In this document: in pieces, positions 1 through 6,403 of the stretch | Layout of the letters: each line of letters begins with the position of its first letter | Position numbering within the stretch: position 1 is the stretch's first letter | Assembly: GCA_023461135.1 (NCBI GenBank) | Contig: JAEWNX010000079.1 | Span: 1-10,123, forward strand | From: Pseudomonadota bacterium | Lineage (GTDB): Bacteria > Pseudomonadota > Alphaproteobacteria > Caulobacterales > Aquidulcibacteraceae | DNA: 10,123 nt | Reading direction: 5' to 3' | Made by a program: the position numbers and the translations under genes | The notes under the pieces: model-generated | The model's input: the letters and a program-made list of their open reading frames with translations, nothing else | Told to the model about the DNA's origin: nothing | Database searches by the model: none

Positions 1-76
1 CCTTTAGACGGGCCGCCAATCCTTCGTCGATGCGCGTGCCGGGCGCGACGACGGCTATGCGGATGGTTGGGGCCAA
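1..76 (-). CDS. ldcA: LD-carboxypeptidase, N-terminal fragment (cut by left window edge)
   Basis: Only the first 25 codons are present, and the gene continues past base 1. Reading leftward from a TTG at 74-76, the peptide begins MAPTIRIAVVAPGTRIDEG. The stretch R-I-A-V-V-A-P-G is typical of the start of LD-carboxypeptidases (LdcA, peptidase family S66), cytoplasmic enzymes that remove the terminal D-Ala from murein tetrapeptides during peptidoglycan recycling. An AAGGA Shine-Dalgarno-like sequence lies 8 bases before the TTG, which is why I chose that start; no ATG is available in this frame nearby. The divergent neighbour is a Mur ligase of the Mpl type, which uses the tripeptide that LdcA releases, so the context supports the call. 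The catalytic Ser-Glu-His residues lie outside the window and cannot be checked. A different protein with a similar first beta strand remains possible. Confidence 0.6.
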   Translation of the reverse strand, partial: MAPTIRIAVVAPGTRIDEGLAARLK

Positions 77-126
77 TGTCTGGTGTCCTTGCCGTCAGGC
101 GGCGTTTCTCGTCATAACCGGCGCCA
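77..126. promoter_or_regulatory. Divergent promoter region between ldcA and mpl
   Basis: This is the 50-bp spacer between two divergent starts. Plus strand: TTGCCG (89-94), 18 bp, CATAAC (113-118) resembles a sigma70 promoter. Its predicted start point falls almost on the mpl ATG at 127. Minus strand: TTGCCT (complement of 134-139), 17 bp, TATGAC (complement of 111-116) would serve ldcA and leave a short leader containing the AAGGA site. The two -10 elements overlap. These are matches by eye to loose consensus sequences. Confidence 0.35.
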
Positions 127-1533
127 ATGAGTCAGGCAAAAACCTATTTCATGAGCGGGATCGGCGGCTCCGGCATGCTGCCGCTGGCGCTTATTCTGCG
201 CGGCAAGGGCCATATCGTGGCGGGGTCGGACCGCTCGCTGGATCAGGGACGGCTCAGCGCGAAGTTCGAGTACCTCAAGGCGCAGGACATCGCCCTCTTC
301 CCGCAGGACGGATCGGGCGTGGTGAGCGCGGACCAGATATTCGTGCGCTCGGCGGCTGTGGAAGACACGGTGCCGGATGTCGTGGCGGCCAAGCGCGTGG
401 GCGCAGAAGATTTGAAACGTCCGCAGCTGTTGGCGCAGCTCTTCAACGCAGCGCCTGTGCGCATTGGCGTGGCCGGCACCAGCGGCAAGTCGACGACGAC
501 GGCGATGCTCGCCTGGATGCTGCACCAGACCGGCCGCGATCCCACGGTGATGAACGGCGCGGTGATGAAGAACTTCGCCGGACGCGAAGCGCCGTTTGCC
601 TCTGCTTTGGTCGGCAAGGGCGATGTGTTCGTATCCGAGGTGGACGAAAGCGACGGCTCGATCGCGATGTACGAGCCGACCATCGCGGTCGTGAACAATA
701 TCGCGCTCGACCATAAGACGATGGACGAGCTGCGCGGGTTGTTTCGCGAGTTCATCGGCAAGGCCGAGATCGCGGTGCTGAACCTCGACAATGAAGAGAC
801 CGCCGGCTTGGTGCTGGGCGCCAAGGTGCGCGTGCGGACCTACGCGCTGCGCTCTGGGCTGGCGGATCTGCACTGCGTGTCGATCAAGCCGGCGCCCGAT
901 GGGGTGACGTTCGAGGTGTTGGAGCGCGAGACGCGCGAGAGCGCGACGGTGCAGCTTGGCGTGCCGGGCGAGCACAATGTCTCGAACGCGCTGGCGGCGA
1001 TTTCCGCGGCGCGCGCTTACGGGCTTCCGCTGAAGGATGCCGCGAAGGCGCTGGAGGGATTTGCGGGCATCCGGCGGCGGCTCGAGGTCGTGGGCACGGC
1101 CGGCGGCGTGACCGTCATCGACGATTTCGCGCACAACCCGGACAAGATCGCCGCGACCCTGGCGACGCTGCACGCGTTTCCGGGGCGGTTGCTGATCATG
1201 TTCCAGCCGCACGGCTACGGGCCGCTGCGGCTGATGCGCGAGCAGTTCGTGGATTGCTTCGCGCGCAACATGGCCGACGACGACGTGCTGATCATCCCCG
1301 ACCCCGTCTATTACGGCGGGACTACTGACCGCAGCGTGACGAGCGAGCACATTGCGTCGGGTGTGCGCTCGCGTGGGCGCGAAGCGATGGCTTTCGCGGA
1401 GCGCGAGGCCTGTGGCGATAAGCTGATCGAGTTCGCCGAAAATGGAGACCGCATCGTCGTCATGGGCGCGCGGGACGATACGTTGAGCCTGTTTGCGGCC
1501 GAGTTGGTCGGGCGGCTAGCTCGGCGGGGGTAA
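127..1533 (+). CDS. mpl: Mur ligase of the MurC/Mpl family, probable murein peptide ligase
   Basis: This 468-residue protein has the three-part Mur ligase layout. It opens with a nucleotide-sugar-binding GIGGSGM motif (residues 11-17). An ATP P-loop G-T-S-G-K-S-T-T-T follows (117-125), then EVDESD (171-176), N-I-A-L-D-H (191-196), GEHNVSNALAA (281-291), GIRRRLE (314-320), and a C-terminal DDFAHNP (332-338) with FQPHGYG (359-365). MurC adds L-Ala to UDP-MurNAc; Mpl attaches the recycled tripeptide L-Ala-gamma-D-Glu-meso-DAP to the same nucleotide sugar in the cytoplasm. I favour Mpl because the gene diverges from ldcA and is far from any division/cell-wall cluster, and because the length fits. 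The P-loop reads SGKST where MurC/Mpl usually read HGKTT, and the second His of the usual A-H-H-P is Asn. The ATG at 127 puts the FMSGIGGSGM strand where it belongs. No Shine-Dalgarno is visible. The 3' end overlaps the convergent small gene by 18 bp. Confidence 0.8.
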   Translation: MSQAKTYFMSGIGGSGMLPLALILRGKGHIVAGSDRSLDQGRLSAKFEYLKAQDIALFPQDGSGVVSADQIFVRSAAVEDTVPDVVAAKRVGAEDLKRPQLLAQLFNAAPVRIGVAGTSGKSTTTAMLAWMLHQTGRDPTVMNGAVMKNFAGREAPFASALVGKGDVFVSEVDESDGSIAMYEPTIAVVNNIALDHKTMDELRGLFREFIGKAEIAVLNLDNEETAGLVLGAKVRVRTYALRSGLADLHCVSIKPAPDGVTFEVLERETRESATVQLGVPGEHNVSNALAAISAARAYGLPLKDAAKALEGFAGIRRRLEVVGTAGGVTVIDDFAHNPDKIAATLATLHAFPGRLLIMFQPHGYGPLRLMREQFVDCFARNMADDDVLIIPDPVYYGGTTDRSVTSEHIASGVRSRGREAMAFAEREACGDKLIEFAENGDRIVVMGARDDTLSLFAAELVGRLARRG

Positions 1534-1749
1534 CATCCCGAGCAAAGAGAGCGCGCCAAGGACTACGGCGAGCACGCCAATAATTGCATAGACAATTTCG
1601 TAGCCCTCAAGCGTGTCAGCGTCGAAAGGCTTCTTGTCTCGAAAAATTAGGCGATAAAGCCATTCATTGTGTCGCGCCCCTTGCTTGCGGAAGATCAGGA
1701 ACAGAACTCCAATCGCGATAAATACCCAGGCTGTAAGCGTGTGCTGCAC
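1516..1749 (-). CDS. Small two-helix membrane protein of unknown function
   Basis: I do not recognise this 77-residue protein. It has two hydrophobic stretches suited to membrane helices, about residues 5-20 (T-A-W-V-F-I-A-I-G-V-L-F-L-I-F) and 51-71 (I-V-Y-A-I-I-G-V-L-A-V-V-L-G-A-L). Between them is a charged loop containing RKQGARHNEW and FRDKKPFDADTLEGYE. The proposed start is GTG (1747-1749), five bases after the hflX stop. The GGGGA between the two lies too close to that GTG to be an ideal ribosome site, so expression may depend on coupling to hflX. The gene is clearly less GC-rich than its neighbours: I count 89 G/C in 180 bases (1561-1740), against 43 in 60 for a sample of mpl (1021-1080). 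The hydrophobic pattern and the fit between its neighbours support a real gene. Its last six codons overlap the 3' end of mpl on the other strand. Confidence 0.6.
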   Translation of the reverse strand: MQHTLTAWVFIAIGVLFLIFRKQGARHNEWLYRLIFRDKKPFDADTLEGYEIVYAIIGVLAVVLGALSLLGMLPPPS

Positions 1750-1754
1750 GTCCC

Positions 1755-3107
1755 CTACTCCGCGGCGGGGCGCATTTCTTCGGGTAGGGGCTCCAGCGGC
1801 GCGAAGCGGGCGGCGTCTTCCACGAGAAGCTCGGCGCGCAGCGTGTGATGGCCGTGGTCGTCGGTGCTTTCGTCGAGGATTTTGCCGGCGGCGGCGATTT
1901 GCGCGCGGATGCGGCCTGCATCGTCGGGCGGCAAGGTGAGGGTGATGACGCGCGTGGCGGAGAAGGCCGCGCGGTCGATCGCGGTGAGCAGGGCGTCGAC
2001 GCCCTCCCCCGTTTCGGCGGAAATGGCGATGGGGGGTAGGGCGCTCTGCCCCCCCTCTTGCGCCGCTTGCGAACGGCGCATGCGCGCGTCGTGCGTGGAG
2101 GCGTCGAGCAAATCGATCTTGTTCCAGACTTCGAGCACTGGCGGTGATTTTCCAGCGTCCTTGGAGAGCTGGGCGAGCACGACCAGCACGTCGGCCTTCT
2201 GCTTGTCGCTGTCCACGTGCGCAATGTCGCGCACGTGCAGGAGCAAATCGGCTTCGGTGACGGCTTCGAGCGTAGCGCGGAAAGCGGCGACGAGTTCTGT
2301 CGGCAGATCGGAGATGAAGCCGACCGTGTCGCTCATGATGACGGCGCGGTTGCTTGGAAGCTTCACTTGGCGCGCCGTTGGATCGAGCGTAGCGAAGAGC
2401 ATGTCTTTCGCGAGCACGCCGGCTTGCGTGAGGCGGTTGAACAGCGTGGACTTGCCGGCGTTGGTGTAGCCGACCAGCACGACCGCCGGCAGGCCGGCGC
2501 GTGAGCGCGCGCGGCGCTGCAGGCCGCGCGTGCGGCGCACGTCTTCGAGTTCGCGCTTCAGCTTGATGATGCGGTCGGCGATGATGCGGCGGTCGAGTTC
2601 GATCTGCGTTTCGCCGGGGCCGCCGGTCTTGCCAAGGCCACCGCGCTGGCGCTCCAAGTGCGTCCAGGTGCGCACCAGGCGTGAGCGTTCGTAGTCCTGG
2701 CGCGCTAATTCGACCTGCAGGCGCCCCTCTTTCGTCTGCGCCCGCAGGCCGAAGATTTCCAGGATGAGGCCGGTGCGGTCGATCACCTTGGCCTGCGTAT
2801 CGGTTTCCAAGTTGCGCTGCTGCGTTGGAGACAGCGCGCCATCGATGACGATGACGCCCGCGCCGAGCGCCTCGGTTTGTTCTTTGAGGCGCTCGACGCG
2901 GCCCGAACCGAGAAACGTGCGCGCGTTGATCTGGCGCAGCGGCGCGGCTTCTGCTGCCGCCACGTCGAGGCCAAGTGCTTGTGCTAGGCCAACAGCTTCA
3001 AGGAGCCGAGCTTCGCCGTCGCGCGCAGTTTCAGCCGCGCCCGCCATGGGGCGCAGCACGATGGTGCGGTTCAAATCCTTTGGCGGGGCCTCAGGCGTCT
3101 GCTTCAT
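1755..3107 (-). CDS. hflX: GTPase HflX
   Basis: This 450-residue protein is an OBG/HflX-type GTPase that binds 50S subunits and helps split or rescue stalled ribosomes. The N-terminal HflX domain contains G-S-G-R-V-E-R-L-K (67-75), the [15 protein letters not shown] strand (86-100) and [12 protein letters not shown] (108-119). A glycine-rich linker follows, [14 protein letters not shown] (155-168), with a helical stretch (169-195). The GTPase domain shows G1 GYTNAGKS (213-220), G2 FATLDPT (238-244), G3 DTVGF (260-264), G4 NKID (329-332) and G5 ISAETGEG (362-369). All key residues are present and the length is normal. The ATG (3105-3107) lies inside hfq, so the genes overlap by 17 nt and are probably translationally coupled, as expected for the widely conserved hfq-hflX pair. 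The G4-G5 loop is somewhat long and is encoded by a segment with runs of C and a small dyad. Confidence 0.95.
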   Translation of the reverse strand: MKQTPEAPPKDLNRTIVLRPMAGAAETARDGEARLLEAVGLAQALGLDVAAAEAAPLRQINARTFLGSGRVERLKEQTEALGAGVIVIDGALSPTQQRNLETDTQAKVIDRTGLILEIFGLRAQTKEGRLQVELARQDYERSRLVRTWTHLERQRGGLGKTGGPGETQIELDRRIIADRIIKLKRELEDVRRTRGLQRRARSRAGLPAVVLVGYTNAGKSTLFNRLTQAGVLAKDMLFATLDPTARQVKLPSNRAVIMSDTVGFISDLPTELVAAFRATLEAVTEADLLLHVRDIAHVDSDKQKADVLVVLAQLSKDAGKSPPVLEVWNKIDLLDASTHDARMRRSQAAQEGGQSALPPIAISAETGEGVDALLTAIDRAAFSATRVITLTLPPDDAGRIRAQIAAAGKILDESTDDHGHHTLRAELLVEDAARFAPLEPLPEEMRPAAE

Positions 3108-3342
3108 CTACCGCTTTGTCGATCTCATACAATTGCACGGGCGCGCCCGGCATAATGGTGGAGATAGCGTGCTTGTAGACAAGTTGTACCTGCCCGTCGC
3201 GACGGAGCAGCACACAGAAATTGTCGAACCAGGTGACCACGCCTTGGAGCTTGACGCCGTTGACCAGGAAAATGGTGAGAGGTGTCTTAGCCTTGCGGAC
3301 AGCGTTGAGGAACGTGTCCTGTAGATTTTGCTTTTTTTCCAT
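3091..3342 (-). CDS. hfq: RNA chaperone Hfq
   Basis: Hfq is a homohexameric Sm-like protein that binds small RNAs and mRNAs and promotes their pairing. From the ATG at 3340-3342 the product is 83 residues. It has the Sm1 motif, including [10 protein letters not shown] (4-13) and V-N-G-V-K-L-Q-G (27-34), and the Sm2 motif with [10 protein letters not shown] (56-65). Gln8, Asp9 and Phe42 fall at the same numbers as in E. coli Hfq, and the Y-K-H triad is one position later (56-58). This numbering and the usual alphaproteobacterial start E-K-K-Q-N-L-Q favour this ATG. An in-frame ATG four codons upstream (3352-3354) is a real alternative, preceded by AAGGGC. The C-terminal tail is short (A-V-D-E-A-D-A) and acidic. 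The 3' end overlaps hflX by 17 nt. Confidence 0.96.
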   Translation of the reverse strand: MEKKQNLQDTFLNAVRKAKTPLTIFLVNGVKLQGVVTWFDNFCVLLRRDGQVQLVYKHAISTIMPGAPVQLYEIDKAVDEADA

Positions 3343-3355
3343 GGGGACCCCCATG
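3340..3355 (-). repeat. Inverted repeat spanning the two candidate hfq start codons
   Basis: The sequence CATGGGG-(2 nt)-CCCCATG has perfect 7-bp arms at 3340-3346 and 3349-3355. It holds both candidate hfq ATGs and the G-run that would act as a Shine-Dalgarno for the downstream one. In RNA it could fold as a 6-bp stem with a 4-nt loop and hide that start. The symmetry is plain in the sequence; a regulatory role is inference. Confidence 0.4.
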
Positions 3356-3372
3356 CCCTTGAGTTTTATGGC

Positions 3373-3390
3373 GCCGCGACTCCGCGCGGC
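3373..3390 (-). other. Small stem-loop in the presumed hfq leader
   Basis: On the minus strand GCCGCG and CGCGGC form a perfect 6-bp stem around a 6-nt loop, about 30 nt before the hfq start codon. It lies downstream of the proposed hfq promoter and so inside the predicted leader. No U-run follows, so it is not an intrinsic terminator. It may be a leader structure or chance in GC-rich DNA. Confidence 0.3.
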
Positions 3391-3400
3391 TGGCGGCGAG

Positions 3401-3429
3401 CTATAGGGGAAACCGGTTCGAAGCGCCAA
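3401..3429 (-). promoter_or_regulatory. Candidate sigma70-type promoter for hfq-hflX
   Basis: On the minus strand TTGGCG (complement of 3424-3429) is followed after 17 bp by CTATAG (complement of 3401-3406); read one base later, TATAGC gives an 18-bp spacer. Each box matches about four of six consensus positions. It lies in the 106-nt gap between dat and hfq, the longest gap in the minus-strand series and the place where an internal promoter would be expected. The predicted leader is about 50 nt. I see no terminator after dat, so read-through from the ntr genes is also likely. Confidence 0.4.
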
Positions 3430-3448
3430 CTTTCACGAAATTGACACG

Positions 3449-4309
3449 CTAGCTGGCGGCCTCGGCGCCCAAATAAGCGGCGCGCAGCGTCTTTGCGACA
3501 GGCCCGGGGCGGCCCGTGCCGACCGGAGCGCCGTCGATGGCGATCACCGGCACGGCGGCGTTGCTCGCATGCGTGATGAAGGCTTCGCGGGCCGCTTTGG
3601 CCTCGGCGGGCGTGAACGGCGTCTCAATCACCTCAAGCTGCTGCGCACGCGCGACCTGGGCGATCGCGGCGCGGGTGACGCCGTGCAGCAGATCATTTGA
3701 GAGCGGACGTGTGCGCACAGCGCCATCGCGGTCAACAATGAAGGCGCTCGAAGATGTCCCCTCCGTCACGAAGCCGTCGGCGTCGACGAACCAGGCCTCG
3801 AACGCGCCCGCTTCGCTCGCGGCTTGGCGTGCGAGCACGTTGGCGAGGAGGTTTACCGATTTGATGTCGCGCCGCGCCCAGCGTGTTTCGGGAAGCGTGA
3901 TGACCTTGACCCCCTGCTCCGCGCGTTTGGCGAGTAGGGTGGTGTCTAGGTTCTTTGCGGTGACCACGAGAGTGGGCTTCACCGCGGGTGTAGGGAATGT
4001 GTGATCGCGCCCACGCGTGGCGCCGCGGCTGATCTCAACATAGACGATGCCATCGCGCACGCGGTTGCGGCGCATCGTTTCGCGCAGAACGACCCACAGC
4101 GCGGCTTCGCCCATCGGTGCGGCAATGCGCAGTTCGCTCAGCGAGCGCATCAAGCGCGCCATGTGGCCTTCTGCGTCGTGAATGACCCCGTTGCGGATGG
4201 GCCAAACTTCATAGATCGCGTCGCCGAACTGAAAGCCGCGGTCCTGGATGGACACGCGCGCCGCGCTCAGCGGCAAGTAGGCGCCGTTGACGTACGCGAC
4301 GCCTCTCAT
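3449..4309 (-). CDS. dat: D-amino-acid aminotransferase (class IV PLP enzyme)
   Basis: This 286-residue protein is a fold-type IV pyridoxal-phosphate aminotransferase of the usual length. Lys150 in R-R-D-I-K-S-V-N-L-L-A-N is the expected Schiff-base lysine, and Glu183 in V-T-E-G-T-S-S-S is the residue that contacts the cofactor ring nitrogen. D-amino-acid transaminases hold the substrate carboxylate with a Tyr, an Arg and a His. Here Tyr33 (D-A-I-Y-E-V) and R101-D-H103 sit where those residues occur in the Bacillus enzyme, which favours D-amino-acid over branched-chain specificity. The likely reaction is D-Ala + 2-oxoglutarate to pyruvate + D-Glu in the cytoplasm, supplying D-Glu for peptidoglycan or recycling D-amino acids. 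Its ATG overlaps the ntrX stop (ATGA, 4306-4309), so translation is probably coupled to ntrX. An R-selective amine transaminase or aminodeoxychorismate lyase is a less likely alternative. Confidence 0.88.
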   Translation of the reverse strand: MRGVAYVNGAYLPLSAARVSIQDRGFQFGDAIYEVWPIRNGVIHDAEGHMARLMRSLSELRIAAPMGEAALWVVLRETMRRNRVRDGIVYVEISRGATRGRDHTFPTPAVKPTLVVTAKNLDTTLLAKRAEQGVKVITLPETRWARRDIKSVNLLANVLARQAASEAGAFEAWFVDADGFVTEGTSSSAFIVDRDGAVRTRPLSNDLLHGVTRAAIAQVARAQQLEVIETPFTPAEAKAAREAFITHASNAAVPVIAIDGAPVGTGRPGPVAKTLRAAYLGAEAAS

Positions 4310-5700
4310 TCAGCGTCGTGGCCGTTGCGGCCGGGCGCTTCGACGCCGAGCGACTTCAATTTGCGGTGCAACGCCGAGCGCTCCATGCCGATAAAGGCGG
4401 CAGTGCGCGAAATGTTGCCGCCGAAACGCGTGATCTGCACGTTGAGGTACTCGCGCTCGAAGCGCTCGCGCGCGTCGCGCAGCGGCAAGCCGATCACTTC
4501 CTGCAGGCCGTCGTGCTTTGAGAAGCCGGCTTGCGGCCAGGCCTCCGGCGGCAGCGCGTCGATGGTGACGGGCGTCTGCGGATCGCCGGTCGCGAGGATG
4601 AGGATGCGCTCGATGACATTTCGCAGCTGGCGCACGTTGCCTGGCCAATCGGCGGCTTGCAGCGCGGCAAGCGCGTCTTCGCCGATCTGGCGCGGGGGCA
4701 CGCCGGACATGCCGGCGAGACGTCCGACGAAATAGCCAGCGAGTTCAGGAATGTCTTCGCGGCGCTCCGCAAGACCAGGCGCACGCAACGGCACGACATT
4801 GAGGCGATGGAAGAGGTCTTCGCGGAAGCGGCCCTCCTCGATGTCGCCGCGCAATTCGCGTGAAGAAGAAGAGACTACGCGTACGTTCACCTGCACGTCG
4901 TTGCTGCCGCCGAGCCGGCGGAAGCGCTGCTCGACCAGAACCCGCAGGATTTTGGATTGTGTTTCCAACGGCATGTCGCCGACTTCATCGAGGAAAAGCG
5001 TGCCGCCATGCGCTTGTTCGAAGACCCCGATCTTTTTGGGGCGGCCATCCGGTCCCTCTTCGCCGAAAATCTCACTCTCCATACGATCCGGCGCGATCGA
5101 GGCGGCGTTGATTGCGACGAACTGACCGCCGCCGCGGCCGCTGCGTTCGTGCAGGAGGCGCGCGACCAGTTCTTTGCCGGAGCCCGCAGGGCCGGCGATG
5201 AGCACGCGCGAATTGGTTTGGGCCACGCGGTCGATTGCGGCGCGAAGAGCGGCCATCACGGCAGACGACCCGATCAGGTCGTCGCCAAACCCACCGCGCG
5301 CCTTAAGCGTCGTGTTCTCACGCTTGAGCTGGGTCGCTTCAAGAGCGCGCTGGACCACGAGCAACAGCCGATCCGCGTTGAAGGGTTTTTCGACGAAGTC
5401 GTAGGCGCCCTTGCGGATGGCGGCGACGGCGGTTTCGATGGTGCCGTGGCCGGAAATGACGACAACCGGCATCTCCGGGTCGATTTCCTTGAATGTGCTG
5501 AGGAGATCGAGCCCATCCATGCGGCTGCCCTGCAGCCAGATGTCGAGCACGACAAGCGAAGGCTTGCGCCGGCTGAAGGCGTCGAGCGCCTCGTCGCTGT
5601 CGCGCGCCGTGCGCACTTGGTGACCGTCGTCCTCGAGGATGCCGGAGACGAGATCGCGGATGTCTGCTTCGTCGTCGATGACGAGAATGTCGGTGGCCAT
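4306..5700 (-). CDS. ntrX: Response regulator NtrX
   Basis: This 464-residue regulator has three parts. The receiver domain (about 1-120) carries acidic pocket D9-D10-E11, phosphoacceptor Asp53 and Lys105. The AAA+ domain (about 140-375) has Walker A G-P-A-G-S-G-K-E (170-177), Walker B L-F-L-D-E (235-239), arginine-finger segment FREDLFHRLNV (292-302) and W-P-G-N-V-R (352-357). The C-terminal helix-turn-helix is at about 428-451 (N-I-S-R-T-A-A-F-I-G-M-E-R-S-A-L). Where sigma54 activators have GAFTGA, this one reads F-G-E-E-G-P-D-G-R-P-K-K-I-G (212-225). Alphaproteobacterial NtrX proteins are known to lack that motif, so direct sigma54 activation is unlikely. Its partner is the kinase NtrY, encoded just upstream with one base between the ntrY stop and this ATG; that kinase gene carries a stop codon here. 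NtrYX affects nitrogen metabolism, respiration and envelope functions in related bacteria. All catalytic residues seem intact. Confidence 0.95.
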   Translation of the reverse strand: MATDILVIDDEADIRDLVSGILEDDGHQVRTARDSDEALDAFSRRKPSLVVLDIWLQGSRMDGLDLLSTFKEIDPEMPVVVISGHGTIETAVAAIRKGAYDFVEKPFNADRLLLVVQRALEATQLKRENTTLKARGGFGDDLIGSSAVMAALRAAIDRVAQTNSRVLIAGPAGSGKELVARLLHERSGRGGGQFVAINAASIAPDRMESEIFGEEGPDGRPKKIGVFEQAHGGTLFLDEVGDMPLETQSKILRVLVEQRFRRLGGSNDVQVNVRVVSSSSRELRGDIEEGRFREDLFHRLNVVPLRAPGLAERREDIPELAGYFVGRLAGMSGVPPRQIGEDALAALQAADWPGNVRQLRNVIERILILATGDPQTPVTIDALPPEAWPQAGFSKHDGLQEVIGLPLRDARERFEREYLNVQITRFGGNISRTAAFIGMERSALHRKLKSLGVEAPGRNGHDAE

Positions 5701-5701
5701 T

Positions 5702-6367
5702 TTAGGAGGCTCCTGCGCCGTGTTCTGCGGTTAGGGGTGTTGCGTCGTCGATCGCGCGCTTCGGCAATACAAAGCGCACGATGGCGCCGGGCCCGGGGCC
5801 AGGCGCGTCGTCCAGTTCAATCAGCCCCCCGTGGTCCTCAACGATGCGCGCAACGATGGCCAGGCCCAGCCCTGCGCCCTTGGTGCGCGTCGTCACGTAC
5901 GGCTCGATCAAGCGATGGCGATCCTTTTCGGGAAAGCCCAAGCCGTTGTCGATGACTTCGAATTGCACGCCGTACTCGAGATCGCGCAGGCGCAAAATAA
6001 CGAAGCCGTCTTTGGGTTCGCCATCGCGGGCCCGGCGCGCCTGCACACTTTCGGCGGCGTTCTTGGTGAGATTGAGCAACACCTGGCCGATCAGGCGCTC
6101 GTCGCTGACGAGGCCGATGGGCTGAGCGGCGCCCTCCACTTCGACGCGCACATCGGCGAAGGCGATGCGCTGCGCGAACACCGTGTTGCGGGCGACTTCG
6201 GCAATATCGGAGAACTGCATCTGCGGCGTGGGCATGCGCGCGAACGAGGAGAATTCATCGACCATGCGCCCGATGTCGGCCACTTGGCGCAGGATCGTGT
6301 CCGTGCATTTCAGGAACGTATCCTGGTCGGAGGTGATCTCCGGCGCGTATTTCTTGCGAAGGCGCAC
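5702..6367 (-). CDS. ntrY: NtrY C-terminal part: phosphotransfer helix remainder and ATPase domain
   Basis: Downstream of the TAG the same frame is open from 6403 to the TAA at 5702-5704. The first usable start codon is the GTG at 6365-6367, giving 221 residues, but I see no Shine-Dalgarno before it, so independent translation is doubtful. By full-length numbering, this part holds the N-box L-L-N-L-T-K-N-A-A-E (634-643), G1 D-N-G-L-G-F (677-682) and G2 G-A-G-L-G-L-A (701-707), all intact HATPase_c motifs. It would bind ATP but has no phosphoacceptor His. It ends one base before the ntrX ATG. Whether any product is made depends on read-through or on whether the TAG is real. Confidence 0.5.
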   Translation of the reverse strand: MRLRKKYAPEITSDQDTFLKCTDTILRQVADIGRMVDEFSSFARMPTPQMQFSDIAEVARNTVFAQRIAFADVRVEVEGAAQPIGLVSDERLIGQVLLNLTKNAAESVQARRARDGEPKDGFVILRLRDLEYGVQFEVIDNGLGFPEKDRHRLIEPYVTTRTKGAGLGLAIVARIVEDHGGLIELDDAPGPGPGAIVRFVLPKRAIDDATPLTAEHGAGAS

Positions 6368-6403
6368 GGCCGAGAGCTGAATCGGCGTCAGCGGATTCTT
6401 AAT

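Noticed and set aside
30..716. 228-codon plus-strand frame overlapping the start of mpl
   Set aside because: It is an alternative frame of mpl with Arg/Gly-rich low-complexity sequence and no domain.
112..1350. Long open frame (412 codons) on the minus strand opposite mpl
   Set aside because: It is rich in Arg, His, Ala and Leu with no domain pattern, as expected for the reverse strand of GC-rich coding DNA, and the plus-strand frame has clear Mur ligase motifs.
1500..1560. Terminator between mpl and the convergent small gene
   Set aside because: The genes overlap and I see no stem followed by a T-run on either strand.
4957..5955. 332-codon plus-strand open frame over the ntrX/ntrY junction
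   Set aside because: It is an antisense shadow crossing two well-supported genes, with an Arg-rich low-complexity end and no recognisable motif.
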